The notes under the pieces: model-generated
Told to the model about the DNA's origin: nothing
The model's database searches: none
The model's input: only the letters and a program-made list of their open reading frames with translations
Shown: in pieces, positions 42,857-52,236 of the stretch
Layout: each line of letters begins with the position of its first letter
Position numbering within the stretch: the first letter of the stretch is position 1
Assembly (NCBI GenBank): GCA_015655015.1
Contig: JAATFV010000116.1
Span: 124,001 to 188,000, forward strand
Source: Chitinophagales bacterium
GTDB lineage: Bacteria > Bacteroidota > Bacteroidia > Chitinophagales > Chitinophagaceae
Direction: 5' to 3'
Length of the DNA: 64,000 bases
Made by a program: the position numbers and the translations under genes

Positions 42857-44416
42857 TTACCATATCGATCGCAATCGGGAGAACGATGCCTGCCCGATGA
42901 GCAGGTGATCATTGGACCCGATATCGATATGGGTAAAAGGCAATCCCGGGAAAAATATGCTGGTCATTACCGTCAGTCCTTTGTCGGCAAATAATTCCAG
43001 GGAAGTTACGTCTAAGACAAGGGTGAGCGACAGCTCCTTATCCGAAGTCAACCGGGGAGCAGAATATTTCTTTGGAAAGTCCGCATTAAAATCCGTCCTG
43101 CCGGATTGAATACGATCGAGATAATAATGATTGGTAGCCTTATCGTAACCGATGGCCAGTTGTTCCCCCCTTGCATTGGAAAAAGTCAGGAAGAAATCTT
43201 TGATCTCGTCAGCATGCAGTATAATGATACACCGGTCAGCCGAGTCTTTCCACCGGGCCGTCAGATCCACCGTCTGTTCCACAGGGATATCCTTCAGGAG
43301 AACGGGGGGGCCTCCCAGGCGGCTTAGCTCTCTGACAGGCAGAGAAGTCAACAAGATCTCCTCATTCGCCCTTTGCAGCTTCAGTTCCCGGGGGATCGTC
43401 ATGGCGTTACGCCATTCCCGGGTGGGCACCTGGTTGGCATAGATCCAGTTACTCATCCAGCCTAAAAATATTTTCCGGGCGCCCGTATTATTCCAGGTGA
43501 TCCCTGCATAATCGTCCGGTCCGTAATCGATCCATTTAAGGGTATTTCCGGAAGGATGAAATTCCTTTCCATCGAACTGCCCGATAAAATATTGCGTGCC
43601 GGATCCCCCATTGGGGCCTCCCGGGTTGGTGCTTACTAAAAGCACCCACCAGGTGGTATCCTCCAGCTCCAGGGGGAACAGGTTAGGGCACTCCCAGACT
43701 CCGCCATGCGCCCCGCTCGCCTTGCCGAATTCGCTCTCTTTGCTCCAGCTCTTCAGATCCGGAGAAGAATAGAAGGAGATGCAGTCTTTTGTCGCCAGGC
43801 TCATGACCCATTTTTTCCCCGGCTGGTACCACATCACATTCGGGTCCCTGAAATCTGCTATGCCGGGATTCTTTAATACCGGGTTGTCCTTGTATTTAGT
43901 CCATGTCCGTCCTGCATCCAGGCTGTAGGCAAGGCTTTGCTTCTGGTAAGTCGAATCCCCCTTTTTTTCTTTTATCGGATCATGATGTGTGAAGATCGCT
44001 ACAAGAGGAGTCTGTCCTTTTTTCCCGAACCCGCTGGTATTGGCAGAGTCTACGACGATGCTGCCGGAAAAAATATATCCCAGGCTATCCGGGTATAGGG
44101 CGATAGGCAGCTGCCGCCAATGGACCAGGTCTTTGCTGACGGCATGGCCCCAATGCATAGGTCCCCAGACAATCCCCCCCGGGTAATGTTGAAAGAAGAG
44201 ATGATAATTCCCCTGGTAATAGACCAGCCCATTCGGGTCATTCATCCATTTTTCCCGGGGTGAAAAATGCACCTGAGGGCGAAAGGTTTCTTTATAGGGA
44301 CGGGAATCAACAGGAGACGTCTGTGCGATGGCAGGGACCGTCAACGCCAGGAAATAAAAACCTGCAAATAATACAAAGTATATTTGAGACCATTGGCGTC
44401 TTTCATTGGTGTTCAT
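42857..44416 (-). CDS. Glycoside hydrolase family 32 (fructan beta-fructosidase/levanase-like)
   Basis: A 519-residue exported fructosidase. After a signal peptide (GFYFLALTVPAIAQ) the nucleophile motif is EKWMNDPNGLVYYQGNYHLF. The transition-state stabiliser lies in ADFRDPNVMWY and the acid/base in GGVWECPNLFPL. A beta-sandwich C-terminal domain (SLTLVLDVTSLELFADKGLT) follows the five-bladed propeller. It would release fructose from levan, inulin or sucrose outside the cytoplasm. No fructose transporter or SusCD pair lies next to it. Confidence 0.94.
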   Translation of the reverse strand: MNTNERRQWSQIYFVLFAGFYFLALTVPAIAQTSPVDSRPYKETFRPQVHFSPREKWMNDPNGLVYYQGNYHLFFQHYPGGIVWGPMHWGHAVSKDLVHWRQLPIALYPDSLGYIFSGSIVVDSANTSGFGKKGQTPLVAIFTHHDPIKEKKGDSTYQKQSLAYSLDAGRTWTKYKDNPVLKNPGIADFRDPNVMWYQPGKKWVMSLATKDCISFYSSPDLKSWSKESEFGKASGAHGGVWECPNLFPLELEDTTWWVLLVSTNPGGPNGGSGTQYFIGQFDGKEFHPSGNTLKWIDYGPDDYAGITWNNTGARKIFLGWMSNWIYANQVPTREWRNAMTIPRELKLQRANEEILLTSLPVRELSRLGGPPVLLKDIPVEQTVDLTARWKDSADRCIIILHADEIKDFFLTFSNARGEQLAIGYDKATNHYYLDRIQSGRTDFNADFPKKYSAPRLTSDKELSLTLVLDVTSLELFADKGLTVMTSIFFPGLPFTHIDIGSNDHLLIGQASFSRLRSIW

Positions 44417-44463
44417 TCCAGGTTAGTTTAAGTTGTCAGGTCTGGTATTGGACCAGCGGACAG

Positions 44464-44811
44464 TCATTCTGTTATCAGTTCAATCAGCGTCTGCTTGCCA
44501 TCGAGCAGGTAAAAGGCTACAAAGACCATTGGTTCCGTGACCGAATAGTTGTCAAAATGCAGGATACGGGTCATCGCCGGCTCATAAAATGCCTGACCGG
44601 CAGGGAGTACCCGGGCAGGCTGCCCCTCTACCTGCATCAACGCTGTCCCTTTTAAAATATACCCGGTAACCGGGCAGGGATGATAATGCAGGGCCCCTGT
44701 CTGCCCCGGTCCAAAATTGATCTCATGGACCTCGATCCTGGTAAACTGGCGAACACCGGTGTCAGCGGTCAGTAAATGCTGTCTGATAATTTCGTTGGAA
44801 GGGATATCCAT
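44464..44811 (-). CDS. Single-domain cupin protein
   Basis: A 115-residue cupin. The first metal motif is GALHYHPCPVTGYILKGTA (with the HxH pair), and the second is LPAGQAFYEP with a less typical composition. Such proteins often bind a divalent metal and act on small aromatic or sugar substrates. It ends 47 bp before the GH32 start on the same strand, but a functional link is not evident. Confidence 0.8.
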   Translation of the reverse strand: MDIPSNEIIRQHLLTADTGVRQFTRIEVHEINFGPGQTGALHYHPCPVTGYILKGTALMQVEGQPARVLPAGQAFYEPAMTRILHFDNYSVTEPMVFVAFYLLDGKQTLIELITE

Positions 44812-44882
44812 TATGTTAGGATTGGTTGGGTGATTTGATTTATACCAAAGATAACATCTTTAAAATTTCCCATGTCTCCGGA

Positions 44883-44985
44883 CTACATAAAAAACTGCCC
44901 GGAGATGATCTTTCCATCTTTTACCTGGTAAACGCAGAGCCCCTTCTCCAAAATGGCAGGAAGCCCCTTTGTTCTATAAAAAACA
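44883..44985 (-). pseudogene. Remnant of an NTF2/SnoaL-like gene
   Basis: Only the C-terminal end survives: GLCVYQVKDGKIISGQFFM followed by a stop on the minus strand, the usual ending of small SnoaL/NTF2-like proteins. Upstream the frame quickly loses resemblance and runs into the alpha/beta-hydrolase remnant on the other strand. The scar suggests a deletion that fused two unrelated gene pieces. Confidence 0.5.
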
Positions 44986-44999
44986 CAACAGGTCCCTTC

Positions 45000-45391
45000 A
45001 TCTGTCAATTGACCCGCGCCCTGGACAAACAGGATGGACCAACCGTGCTCGTAGGACACTCCTGGGGAGGCAGCGTCATCACACAGGCCGGCGTTCATCC
45101 CAAAGTGGCGAGGCTGGTATATGTTGCCGCTTTCCAGCCGGATGCGGGAGAATCAACGCTCACCCTCATCACATCAGCTCCCCCTGCTCCTGAAAACAGC
45201 ATTTTACCTCCGGATGAAAAAGGATGGGTATACTATGATAAAGCAAAATTCCCACCATCGAACGCACTATGTACAAACGTTCCGGTGCTACGGTTACGGA
45301 GATCAAAGGCGCAAGCCATGTTGTCTTTATCTCTCATCCGAAAGAGGTAGCCGCCATTATTGAGGAAGCCGCCAAAGGAACGAAAAAGTAA
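45000..45391 (+). pseudogene. Remnant of an alpha/beta hydrolase
   Basis: The nucleophile elbow (GPTVLVGHSWGGSVITQAG) and following core (VARLVYVAAFQPDAGES) are readable in one frame up to about 45255. The C-terminal end with the catalytic histidine region (GASHVVFISHPKEVAAIIEE) is in another frame from 45269 to the TAA at 45391. The missing middle (about 60-80 residues in intact relatives) and the missing N-terminus show an internal deletion plus 5' truncation. Not expected to give an active enzyme. Confidence 0.75.
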
Positions 45392-45425
45392 AAGGAACGA
45401 AAAAATAAGCTTCCATAAATAGCCA

Positions 45426-45460
45426 ATCGCTCCGGTGGACAGTCCGCCGGAGCGATTTTT
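45426..45460 (+). terminator. Terminator-like hairpin
   Basis: ATCGCTCCGG / CCGGAGCGAT, extended inward by GTGGAC/GTCCGC pairing, followed by five T. Probably the original terminator of the decayed hydrolase gene. Confidence 0.85.
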
Positions 45461-45462
45461 CC

Positions 45463-45535
45463 GGTTAAGGCTCCAGCCTTAATTTCCTCCATTTTAAGGC
45501 TCCAGCCTTAATTAAGCCTCCAGCCTTAATTTCGC
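45463..45535. repeat. Three palindromic AAGGCTCCAGCCTTAA units
   Basis: TTAAGGCTCCAGCCTTAA (self-complementary arms AAGGCT / AGCCTT) occurs twice, and a third copy reads TTAAGCCTCCAGCCTTAA. The block ends a few bases beyond the stop codon of the minus-strand TonB receptor (45540), so the units may act as transcript-end hairpins. Confidence 0.8.
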
Positions 45536-45539
45536 CTTT

Positions 45540-48398
45540 TCAGGGCAACCGATACTGAAATCCCAGATAATAAACAGCTTTATCCGTCTGCTTCATCACC
45601 GTAAGCCGGTCGCTCCTTTCCTGGCCGGGGATCAGCCTGGATGCATAATCCGGATTTGATTTCAGCAAATCGACCGTAGTGATCGTATTGAACAGGTTAT
45701 TGACCTTGGCGAAGACCTTGGTATGTTTTCCAATCCTTTTCTCCACGGAAGCATCCAGCATCGTGTACCCACGCTGCCAGTAGTCAAGACCATACCAGCC
45801 TGAAACAGAATAGATACGCCTGCCGGTATAAATATCCGATATCCGCGCATTCCAGCCGCTATGCTGATCCTGGAAGAGCAGGCTCAGGTTGGCCAGATGA
45901 GGAGACTGGCCCTGGAGAGGCCTCGATTCATTCCTGGTCACGGTAATGATATTGCTGGCCGTGTTGGCGGGGTCTTCCCGGACATTGAGCTTAGTAGCCT
46001 GGACGATCCTCGAGTAGGTATAAGTGTACTCCGCCTGGAAACCTATTTTACCAAAATATTTTGTAGCGGAAAGCTCCAGCCCATAATCGTTGGCCGAAGC
46101 GGCGTTTTTCATTTGCGCCGTCAGCTGTCCTGCCGGCGTATAGCTCAATCCCTGGTCAGGGATAGGATACAGCTCATCATTGGCATTCAGCAGCGTTTTT
46201 TCATAAGGATCGGCGATATGTTTATAAAACAGCCCCGCCTGCAAAAGGCCCAGCCCCCCGGGATACCATTCGTATCTTACATCCAGATTATCTGCCCGGG
46301 CCCTTTTGAGAAAGGGATTGCCCGCTTCATTATAATCCTCGTACTCGACGGAATAAAAAGTAACATCATATAAAGCAGGGCGGGAAATGCTCCTATACCA
46401 GGATGCCCGAAGCTGCTCTTTCTCTGTCAGCTTATATTTGAAATGAAGAGAAGGCAGGTAATCATGATAATTAATAACCCCCTCCTTGCCATAGCTGACA
46501 GTAGGGTCTACCGAGGATATAAACTGCTGGTGCGTTTGCTCATAACGCAGGCCGGCGATCCATTCTGTCCTCTTTCCCGTAAGGGTAGCGGAAAAATACC
46601 CGGCCCCGATATCTTCCCGGGCGGTGTAGGTATTGGGATTGGCAACAGCGCCCAGCGGGTTCTGCGGGCCGTCATTGTTGGCCCAGACAGCGTGGTAGAT
46701 ATCCACGAAAGGCTGCCCTCCCGCCGTGCTGGTAATAGCCGGCTGAAAGATATAGCTGTTATAGAAATTATCCCTGTCCTTTCTGCGGAAAAGGCCGCCG
46801 GCGCCCAGGGAAAGATCCCGTCCCTTTACCAATAGATGATACGCCGTATGCAGATAGGCGGAAAGATCTTTTTCTTTATTATGCAACCATATGCGGGTCA
46901 GCGGATCCAATAAAAATGGAGCTTGCGTCACTTCTCCATTGGAACCCAGGATCCGTGCTGTCCCTGCGGAGATTTCCGACCAGTCAGGATACAGGCCCGT
47001 GGCTATGGAATAAGCGGTGGTCCATTTTACCGACCAATGATCCCCTATCTTATGATCGCCCTGCAAACTGGCGCTATAGATATCCTGCAGGTGCAGTCGG
47101 GAGCGATCCGACAGGGTGATCCTCCCGGTGCCGGGACCGGAACGGCCCTGCGTCAGACTCGTATCGACCATCTGGCGGCTTTCTATATCTTTCTGACTGG
47201 CATAGAACTGATACAACCCGATCGAATTACGGGGATTGAAGACATAATCCAGCTTGGAATGAATGCTTTTACGAATAAGGTTAGTGGAATATTCATTGCG
47301 GTAAAAATCGGTTAGTCCCGGAGCATTGTTCACCTGCGGCTGATTATTCTGCGGAATGAAATAATCCGGAGATCCTCTTCTGATATCCTGGTAATCACCT
47401 GCAAGCAATAGTCCCATCTTCTTATCAAAGAACCGGCGTCCCCAGGTAAGATTTCCCAAAAGGTCCGGCAGGGGATGGGTATCTTTGAAAGACAGGTTGT
47501 CCTTCGTAAAATCGCTGCCGGTGGCTGAGTAAGCAGGGCCATGGAGCTCATAAGGCGACCGCCGCTGCACGACCCCGCTGTTAAAGGAAAGATAGGGTTG
47601 GTCGAGGAAGGTCTGGTTATACCCGCTCATCAGTCTGAACCGCAATAAAGATTCTGCCGGTGCGTCCCGCATAACCATATTCACTACTCCGCCGATAGCA
47701 TCCCCTTCCATGTCCGGCGTCAGGCTTTTATACACTTCCACCCGCTGGACCATATCCGCCGGAAAAATGGAAAGTGGTATGTAACGGCTTCGGTCACCCG
47801 GACTGGGGATCTTGATGCCGTTCACCAGCGTATAATTATATTTTGGGTCCATTCCCCGGATAATGGTGCGGTTGGACTGGCCCGAGTTATCCGTCGTTAC
47901 GGAAAGACCATTGACCCGCCGGGTGACATCGGCGATCGTAAGATCGGTCGACCGTTCGATCGTCTCTTCCGATACGATATCCAGGACCTGCCCGGACCTT
48001 TTCTGCAATTGAAGAGCCGTCCTGTTCGATCCGGGCTCCGAATAGCCGCGGATCGTCACCTCCTGCAGACTATCCGTTGCCGGGGTGAGCGCAATATTCC
48101 ACTCGCGGTTTTCTGTTGCAGAGAGCGTCAGCGTACCTGATTCTAACCGGTACCCGGCCGCTGTGCAAATAATGGTATAGGTTCCTGCCGGCAGCTTGCC
48201 CAGGGAATAATCTCCCCCGAAACCCGTCATCGTGGAATACCGGGTCCCCCTCAGGCTGATGGTAGCTCCGGGAATAGCGGTATGATCTTTTTTGTCAACC
48301 ACCCGGCCATGGATCACCGACGCAAAAGCCGGCAATCCAAAAAACAACAGCGACGGCAGGAACCATAAGAATAGTATGTATTGTCCTTTCAACAGCAT
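45540..48398 (-). CDS. TonB-dependent receptor
   Basis: A 952-residue outer-membrane receptor. Signal peptide (FLWFLPSLLFFGLPAFA), carboxypeptidase-like domain (GRVVDKKDHTAIPGATISLR), then a plug with TIRGYSEPGSNRTALQLQKR, SNRTIIRGMDPKYNYTLVNG and LTPDMEGDAIGGVVNM, and a barrel of about 700 residues ending KAVYYLGFQYRLP. The TPDMEGDAIGG form is common in large receptors for organic substrates. It overlaps the preceding lipoprotein gene by one base (TAATG), indicating translational coupling. Confidence 0.92.
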   Translation of the reverse strand: MLLKGQYILFLWFLPSLLFFGLPAFASVIHGRVVDKKDHTAIPGATISLRGTRYSTMTGFGGDYSLGKLPAGTYTIICTAAGYRLESGTLTLSATENREWNIALTPATDSLQEVTIRGYSEPGSNRTALQLQKRSGQVLDIVSEETIERSTDLTIADVTRRVNGLSVTTDNSGQSNRTIIRGMDPKYNYTLVNGIKIPSPGDRSRYIPLSIFPADMVQRVEVYKSLTPDMEGDAIGGVVNMVMRDAPAESLLRFRLMSGYNQTFLDQPYLSFNSGVVQRRSPYELHGPAYSATGSDFTKDNLSFKDTHPLPDLLGNLTWGRRFFDKKMGLLLAGDYQDIRRGSPDYFIPQNNQPQVNNAPGLTDFYRNEYSTNLIRKSIHSKLDYVFNPRNSIGLYQFYASQKDIESRQMVDTSLTQGRSGPGTGRITLSDRSRLHLQDIYSASLQGDHKIGDHWSVKWTTAYSIATGLYPDWSEISAGTARILGSNGEVTQAPFLLDPLTRIWLHNKEKDLSAYLHTAYHLLVKGRDLSLGAGGLFRRKDRDNFYNSYIFQPAITSTAGGQPFVDIYHAVWANNDGPQNPLGAVANPNTYTAREDIGAGYFSATLTGKRTEWIAGLRYEQTHQQFISSVDPTVSYGKEGVINYHDYLPSLHFKYKLTEKEQLRASWYRSISRPALYDVTFYSVEYEDYNEAGNPFLKRARADNLDVRYEWYPGGLGLLQAGLFYKHIADPYEKTLLNANDELYPIPDQGLSYTPAGQLTAQMKNAASANDYGLELSATKYFGKIGFQAEYTYTYSRIVQATKLNVREDPANTASNIITVTRNESRPLQGQSPHLANLSLLFQDQHSGWNARISDIYTGRRIYSVSGWYGLDYWQRGYTMLDASVEKRIGKHTKVFAKVNNLFNTITTVDLLKSNPDYASRLIPGQERSDRLTVMKQTDKAVYYLGFQYRLP

Positions 48399-49813
48399 TA
48401 ATGTTGATTACCGGTACCATCTGTCTGGAAGGCCCCGATATCCTTACCGGGAGCAGTGATCTCCGTCACGCCGAAAACCGGATCTTTTTTAACGACAGCT
48501 GCGGCGGCAAAACCGGTATACCCTTTACCAATAGCGAGTGACCCTTTATTCAGGTGGAAGTTAAAGCTGCCCACGTAATTGGCATCATTAAAGTTGACGG
48601 AAGGAGACAGCGGTAACGGATAATTCACAAAGGAAGGATTGTTGGCCCCGGGAGTGGTGGCATTGCCTCCGTTAATATCACCCGACTGCTGTGCGCTGAT
48701 AAAACCTGCCGGCAGGAATTGAGTGGTGATCGTGGTATTGTCCCCATAGTTATAGGTATATCCATAACGGATATTGGCCGTATCGGCAATCGGGGTGGCG
48801 CCTCCGCCTCCCAGTACGCTCAGGCCATACGCGCAGTTTACCAGTAGATTGTTATAGGCAGCTCCACGTCCCCCATTCTCAAAATCGATGGATCCCCCCT
48901 CTCCTGCCTTTGCCTGGCGCCAGCCGCCGGTGATCACCGTATTATTATAAGTAACCATGCTGCTCTGCGGGGAAAGACCGCCGGCATTCGCCGTCTTAAA
49001 GGCATTTCCGGTCCCACCCACCGCCAGGTTGTAGGCGATATCACCGATGCTGCCGCTTTTTACATTCACACATTCGCCGGCAGACAAGCCTACCTTTTCA
49101 AACGTGTTGCGGAAGATCTCGTATTTACAACCGGCAGGACGTATCATATCATTATTGGAGCCATAGAGCCAGCAGTCTTCCAGAACAAAGTTCGCAGACG
49201 GGTTCTGCAAAAAGACGCCATAACGCGCCTGGCCTGCGCGGCTTGCTGCCGAGAGCGGCGTCAAACCGCCCATGTATTCCAGGCGGGTCCATTTGATGAT
49301 GATATCACCGGAGTGCACACCGCCCTGTATACCGCCCCAATATCCTTTAAAAGCTGGATCGGTGTTGGGGTCTTGCGGGTCCTTGGCAGGATCTGATTTC
49401 AGGGAAGCATCGGCAACGGTAAAAAGATTGGGTTTGTCTTTTGTGCCGAGGCAAAGGAAGGTTCCGTTAACAACCAAACCCGGCGCATGATCCTGTTTGC
49501 CGATAGCTGTAGCACCGGTAGTAGGACCTATGATCAATACTTTAACGCCGCTCTGTACGACAAGCGTATCGCCATTGTTCACGATGGCATCAGAAAAATT
49601 GCTGCTTAGATAATAGGTCTGGCCGGATTGAAGGGTGCCCTTGATCGTTCTGCCATTGGACCCATTCTTTGAATTGAGCGTATCGCCATTCTGAATAAAG
49701 CTGCCTGCGCTAAATTCCTGGCCGGAAACCTGAACGCCATCACCGGATTTTGAACAGGAAGCCATGAAAAGAATAACAGCTGCTAAAAAAATACCAGAGA
49801 TCCCCTTTACCAT
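48398..49813 (-). CDS. Surface lipoprotein with right-handed beta-helix
   Basis: A 471-residue lipoprotein; the lipobox is LFMASC with the cysteine at residue 20, followed by SKSGDG. The repetitive short strands (APGLVVNGTFLCLGTKDKP, IIIKWTRLEYMGGLTPLSA, NFVLEDCWLYGSNNDMIR, GAAYNNLLVNCAYGLSVLGG) point to a parallel beta-helix, and the end GKDIGAFQTDG is common in such proteins. It is the first gene of a two-gene operon with the TonB receptor. A role in capturing that receptor's substrate is an inference. Confidence 0.8.
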   Translation of the reverse strand: MVKGISGIFLAAVILFMASCSKSGDGVQVSGQEFSAGSFIQNGDTLNSKNGSNGRTIKGTLQSGQTYYLSSNFSDAIVNNGDTLVVQSGVKVLIIGPTTGATAIGKQDHAPGLVVNGTFLCLGTKDKPNLFTVADASLKSDPAKDPQDPNTDPAFKGYWGGIQGGVHSGDIIIKWTRLEYMGGLTPLSAASRAGQARYGVFLQNPSANFVLEDCWLYGSNNDMIRPAGCKYEIFRNTFEKVGLSAGECVNVKSGSIGDIAYNLAVGGTGNAFKTANAGGLSPQSSMVTYNNTVITGGWRQAKAGEGGSIDFENGGRGAAYNNLLVNCAYGLSVLGGGGATPIADTANIRYGYTYNYGDNTTITTQFLPAGFISAQQSGDINGGNATTPGANNPSFVNYPLPLSPSVNFNDANYVGSFNFHLNKGSLAIGKGYTGFAAAAVVKKDPVFGVTEITAPGKDIGAFQTDGTGNQH

Positions 49814-49918
49814 AAAATGTATTTTAAGAGGGCGTAAGTTAAACTAGAGAAAGAGAGGCAAATATTATCTCTGGATTAAATAAAAAGTGAGTGGCAATTA
49901 CCACTCACTTTATTCTTA

Positions 49919-50035
49919 GTTAGATATCTTTAACGAACCTTAGTTAAGCATCTTCAGTGAACCTTAGTTAGACATCTTCTGTCAAACATTAGTCCGATAT
50001 CATTGACGAAACCTGATTAGATATCCTTAATGAAA
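49919..50035. repeat. Five tandem 24-bp degenerate repeats
   Basis: Five consecutive units of 23-25 bp, each starting TAGTTAGATATCTT or a variant and ending in GAACCT or a variant. The last unit overlaps the end of the minus-strand dienelactone-hydrolase gene (stop at 50027). A hairpin-like GAGTGGCAATTACCACTC lies just before them (about 49890-49907). Confidence 0.85.
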
Positions 50036-50863
50036 CAACGCAGAAAAGAATGATTTCATATCATTCCAGGAAGCAGAATCCGCTTTTGCATTATACGCGA
50101 TAGGCATTTTAAATTTCAGGCCTGTCTCCGTGGAATGAGGATTGGTAAAAGCATGGGTAGCGCTATCATAACCGATAAATTTGTAATCCGCTCCGATAGA
50201 ATCCATTTGTTTTTTAAAGGTCGCCACATCTTTAGGCGACACGAACTGGTCGATATTTCCATGGCAAACAAGGATCTTCGTTTTTAACAGGTCCTTCCGG
50301 GCTGGAGTTCCCAGCAGGCTGCCGTGAAAGCTGACGACCCCTTTTAGCTCATCGCCCAGCCGGGCAGTATTGAGCAACATTCCCCCGCCGAAGCAATAAC
50401 CGATGGCGGCAATATTGGCTGTGTCTACGATGCCATAGGTTTTCAATTTAGCGATGGCGGCATCAATACGGGCTTTCACCTTTTCAGGGTGCATGTATAA
50501 CGGGCCGGCAAACGCTTTAGCGCTGTCAGGATTGTCTGCTATCTTACCATCGCCATACAGGTCGATCGCCATGGCCACATATCCCAGCTCTGCCAGTTTC
50601 TTCGCCCTCATTTTGGGATAGTCGTTCAACCCCCACCATTCGGGAAGTACCAGCACCGCAGGGCGCTTGCTCTTATTGGAATCGTCATAAACGACAAAGG
50701 CATTCATGGAAATGCTGTCCCCGGAATAAGTGATCGACTCCTCTTTGTAGGCCGGAGCGGAGGCAACAGGCGCGGCATTTTCAGCCGGTTTAGGCTCGTT
50801 GTTACAAGCGGCGAAAGAACAGGTTATTAATAAGCTGCCGAATAAAAGTGTTGAATTACGCAT
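50027..50863 (-). CDS. Dienelactone hydrolase family lipoprotein
   Basis: A 278-residue alpha/beta hydrolase attached by a lipobox cysteine (LLITCSFAACNNEP). The nucleophile motif is AAIGYCFGGGMLLN, with cysteine at the catalytic position as in dienelactone hydrolases. The acid and histidine lie in CHGNIDQFVSPKDV and GYDSATHAFTNPH. Substrate unknown; the lipid anchor places it in the periplasm or at the outer membrane. It stands alone. Confidence 0.88.
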   Translation of the reverse strand: MRNSTLLFGSLLITCSFAACNNEPKPAENAAPVASAPAYKEESITYSGDSISMNAFVVYDDSNKSKRPAVLVLPEWWGLNDYPKMRAKKLAELGYVAMAIDLYGDGKIADNPDSAKAFAGPLYMHPEKVKARIDAAIAKLKTYGIVDTANIAAIGYCFGGGMLLNTARLGDELKGVVSFHGSLLGTPARKDLLKTKILVCHGNIDQFVSPKDVATFKKQMDSIGADYKFIGYDSATHAFTNPHSTETGLKFKMPIAYNAKADSASWNDMKSFFSALFH

Positions 50864-51028
50864 GGAAATTTAGATTTCCGCCGAAATTAAGAAGAAATTG
50901 GTCAACAAGCGAGAGGACCTAAACTAACAATTGGCGGGAGTTCCGGTAAAGGTATATCACCCGGGGAAGTCCGATCGGTCAGGTGGGTATTGCCGGGAGC
51001 TCCGGGCGTTTTGCAGCCAATATGCATA

Positions 51029-51895
51029 TTACCGGGAGGCCCTCGCCAGGGGCTGTACCTGCCATATTTTAGTAAGCTGGTAGATCTGCCGGTTCTTCCC
51101 GCCGATACGGCCAAGGGAACCGCTGCCGATAGACAATCCTAATCCGCCTCCACTGCCAAAGGAGCCCACTCCCAGCCCGCCGCCGATGGAAACGCCTCCG
51201 CCCCCACCCCCTTCCTGCGGTACAACGGCATTCGGCAGCAGCCCTTCAATAAATATACCTACGGCAATCGACTTGCCGGCGAAATTATGCGTGGTATTCT
51301 GGGGATAGAGCGTGCTGAGCGAGACCGATGCTTCATAGATCAGATCGCCTTCCTTGTTATAGTCTATTCTGACCAGGACCCCCTTCCCATTGTTTTGTCC
51401 GTACTCATAATTTTCGATCTCGCTGCTGAAACCGTAAAGGGAGTAGTTTTTCAGATCGTCTAAAGTGACGGGTCTGTCATTTTTATATTTATCCGGGCGC
51501 GCCTGGGCCATCAGCTCTCTGTCCCGGTCCCGCCGGCTGTCCAAAGGAAACCCGATGCCTACAGCCGTACTCTCTTCTTTTTCCGCCTTGCTATTGATCC
51601 ATACGGTCATGCCGCCCTCGATAATTTTCTGTTGCTCCTGCGGGCTCCGGGTAGATACTATAATATAAACGTTGTCCCCGTCATTCGACACGGAATAATT
51701 CAGCTTTTCCTTGCGATCGGTATAAGGCAAGGGCTTCACCCAGTCTCCGTCATTCCCATCCACTATAACGGGTCGTTGCGGCCAGATGCCCGCATCCGAA
51801 GGGGAAGTGGACTGGTCGCTGCGCGAAGAACGACAGCTAAGGGTCAACGACAAAGAGATCAATACGATACTACAGTAAAGAGGATACACCCGCAT
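51029..51895 (-). CDS. Lipoprotein with CBM9-like domain and Gly-rich tail
   Basis: A 288-residue lipoprotein (LISLSLTLSC, then RSSRSDQ). Residues about 38-210 resemble a CBM9-like sugar-binding or DOMON-type fold (VIVDGNDGDWVKPLPYTD, NYSVSNDGDNVYIIVST, GVLVRIDYNKEGDLIYEASV). The last 70 residues contain a Gly/Ser-rich stretch (GGGGGGVSIGGGLGVGSFGS) and a short basic end. Function unknown. Confidence 0.7.
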   Translation of the reverse strand: MRVYPLYCSIVLISLSLTLSCRSSRSDQSTSPSDAGIWPQRPVIVDGNDGDWVKPLPYTDRKEKLNYSVSNDGDNVYIIVSTRSPQEQQKIIEGGMTVWINSKAEKEESTAVGIGFPLDSRRDRDRELMAQARPDKYKNDRPVTLDDLKNYSLYGFSSEIENYEYGQNNGKGVLVRIDYNKEGDLIYEASVSLSTLYPQNTTHNFAGKSIAVGIFIEGLLPNAVVPQEGGGGGGVSIGGGLGVGSFGSGGGLGLSIGSGSLGRIGGKNRQIYQLTKIWQVQPLARASR

Positions 51896-52236
51896 AGCGC
51901 AAAATTATTATATTAGCTGGTAACTCATGCAAAATTGCGGAGAGGCCAACCTAATTTATTCACAATTTTTGTGAAGTAGACGTTATCTATCAACACTGGC
52001 AATAAAGTTCCAACACAGGAGCCTGGGTGGAGAATTTTCAAATCAGTTGAGGGAACATATCAGGCGCACGGATGGAGTTAAGTCGTTGATTCTTAGGAAA
52101 TGATAGAAATCGGATTTTATATTACTCCTTTCCCAGTGTTCCTTCGCTCCTAACTATTCGTTTAAGATTTTTTATAATGAGGTTATAGATTCCAGTTTCG
52201 AATTCGCATATGATTTGTAATGAGAGGACTATTTTG
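51896..52236. other. AT-rich intergenic region before the AbiE pair
   Basis: About 340 bases with no open frame worth calling. The base composition falls sharply relative to the flanking 5' genes and stays low through the toxin-antitoxin genes, marking the left edge of an acquired segment near 51,950. No direct repeat or att-like site was recognised. Confidence 0.45.

Noticed and set aside
44826..45350. Intact 174-residue gene over the hydrolase remnant
   Set aside because: The first 55 residues have no resemblance to hydrolases and overlap the NTF2 remnant; the C-terminal catalytic part is in another frame.
49919..50035. CRISPR array
   Set aside because: Units are degenerate, contiguous and without unique spacers; no cas gene is nearby. 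The same holds for the arrays at 10311, 19785 and 45463.
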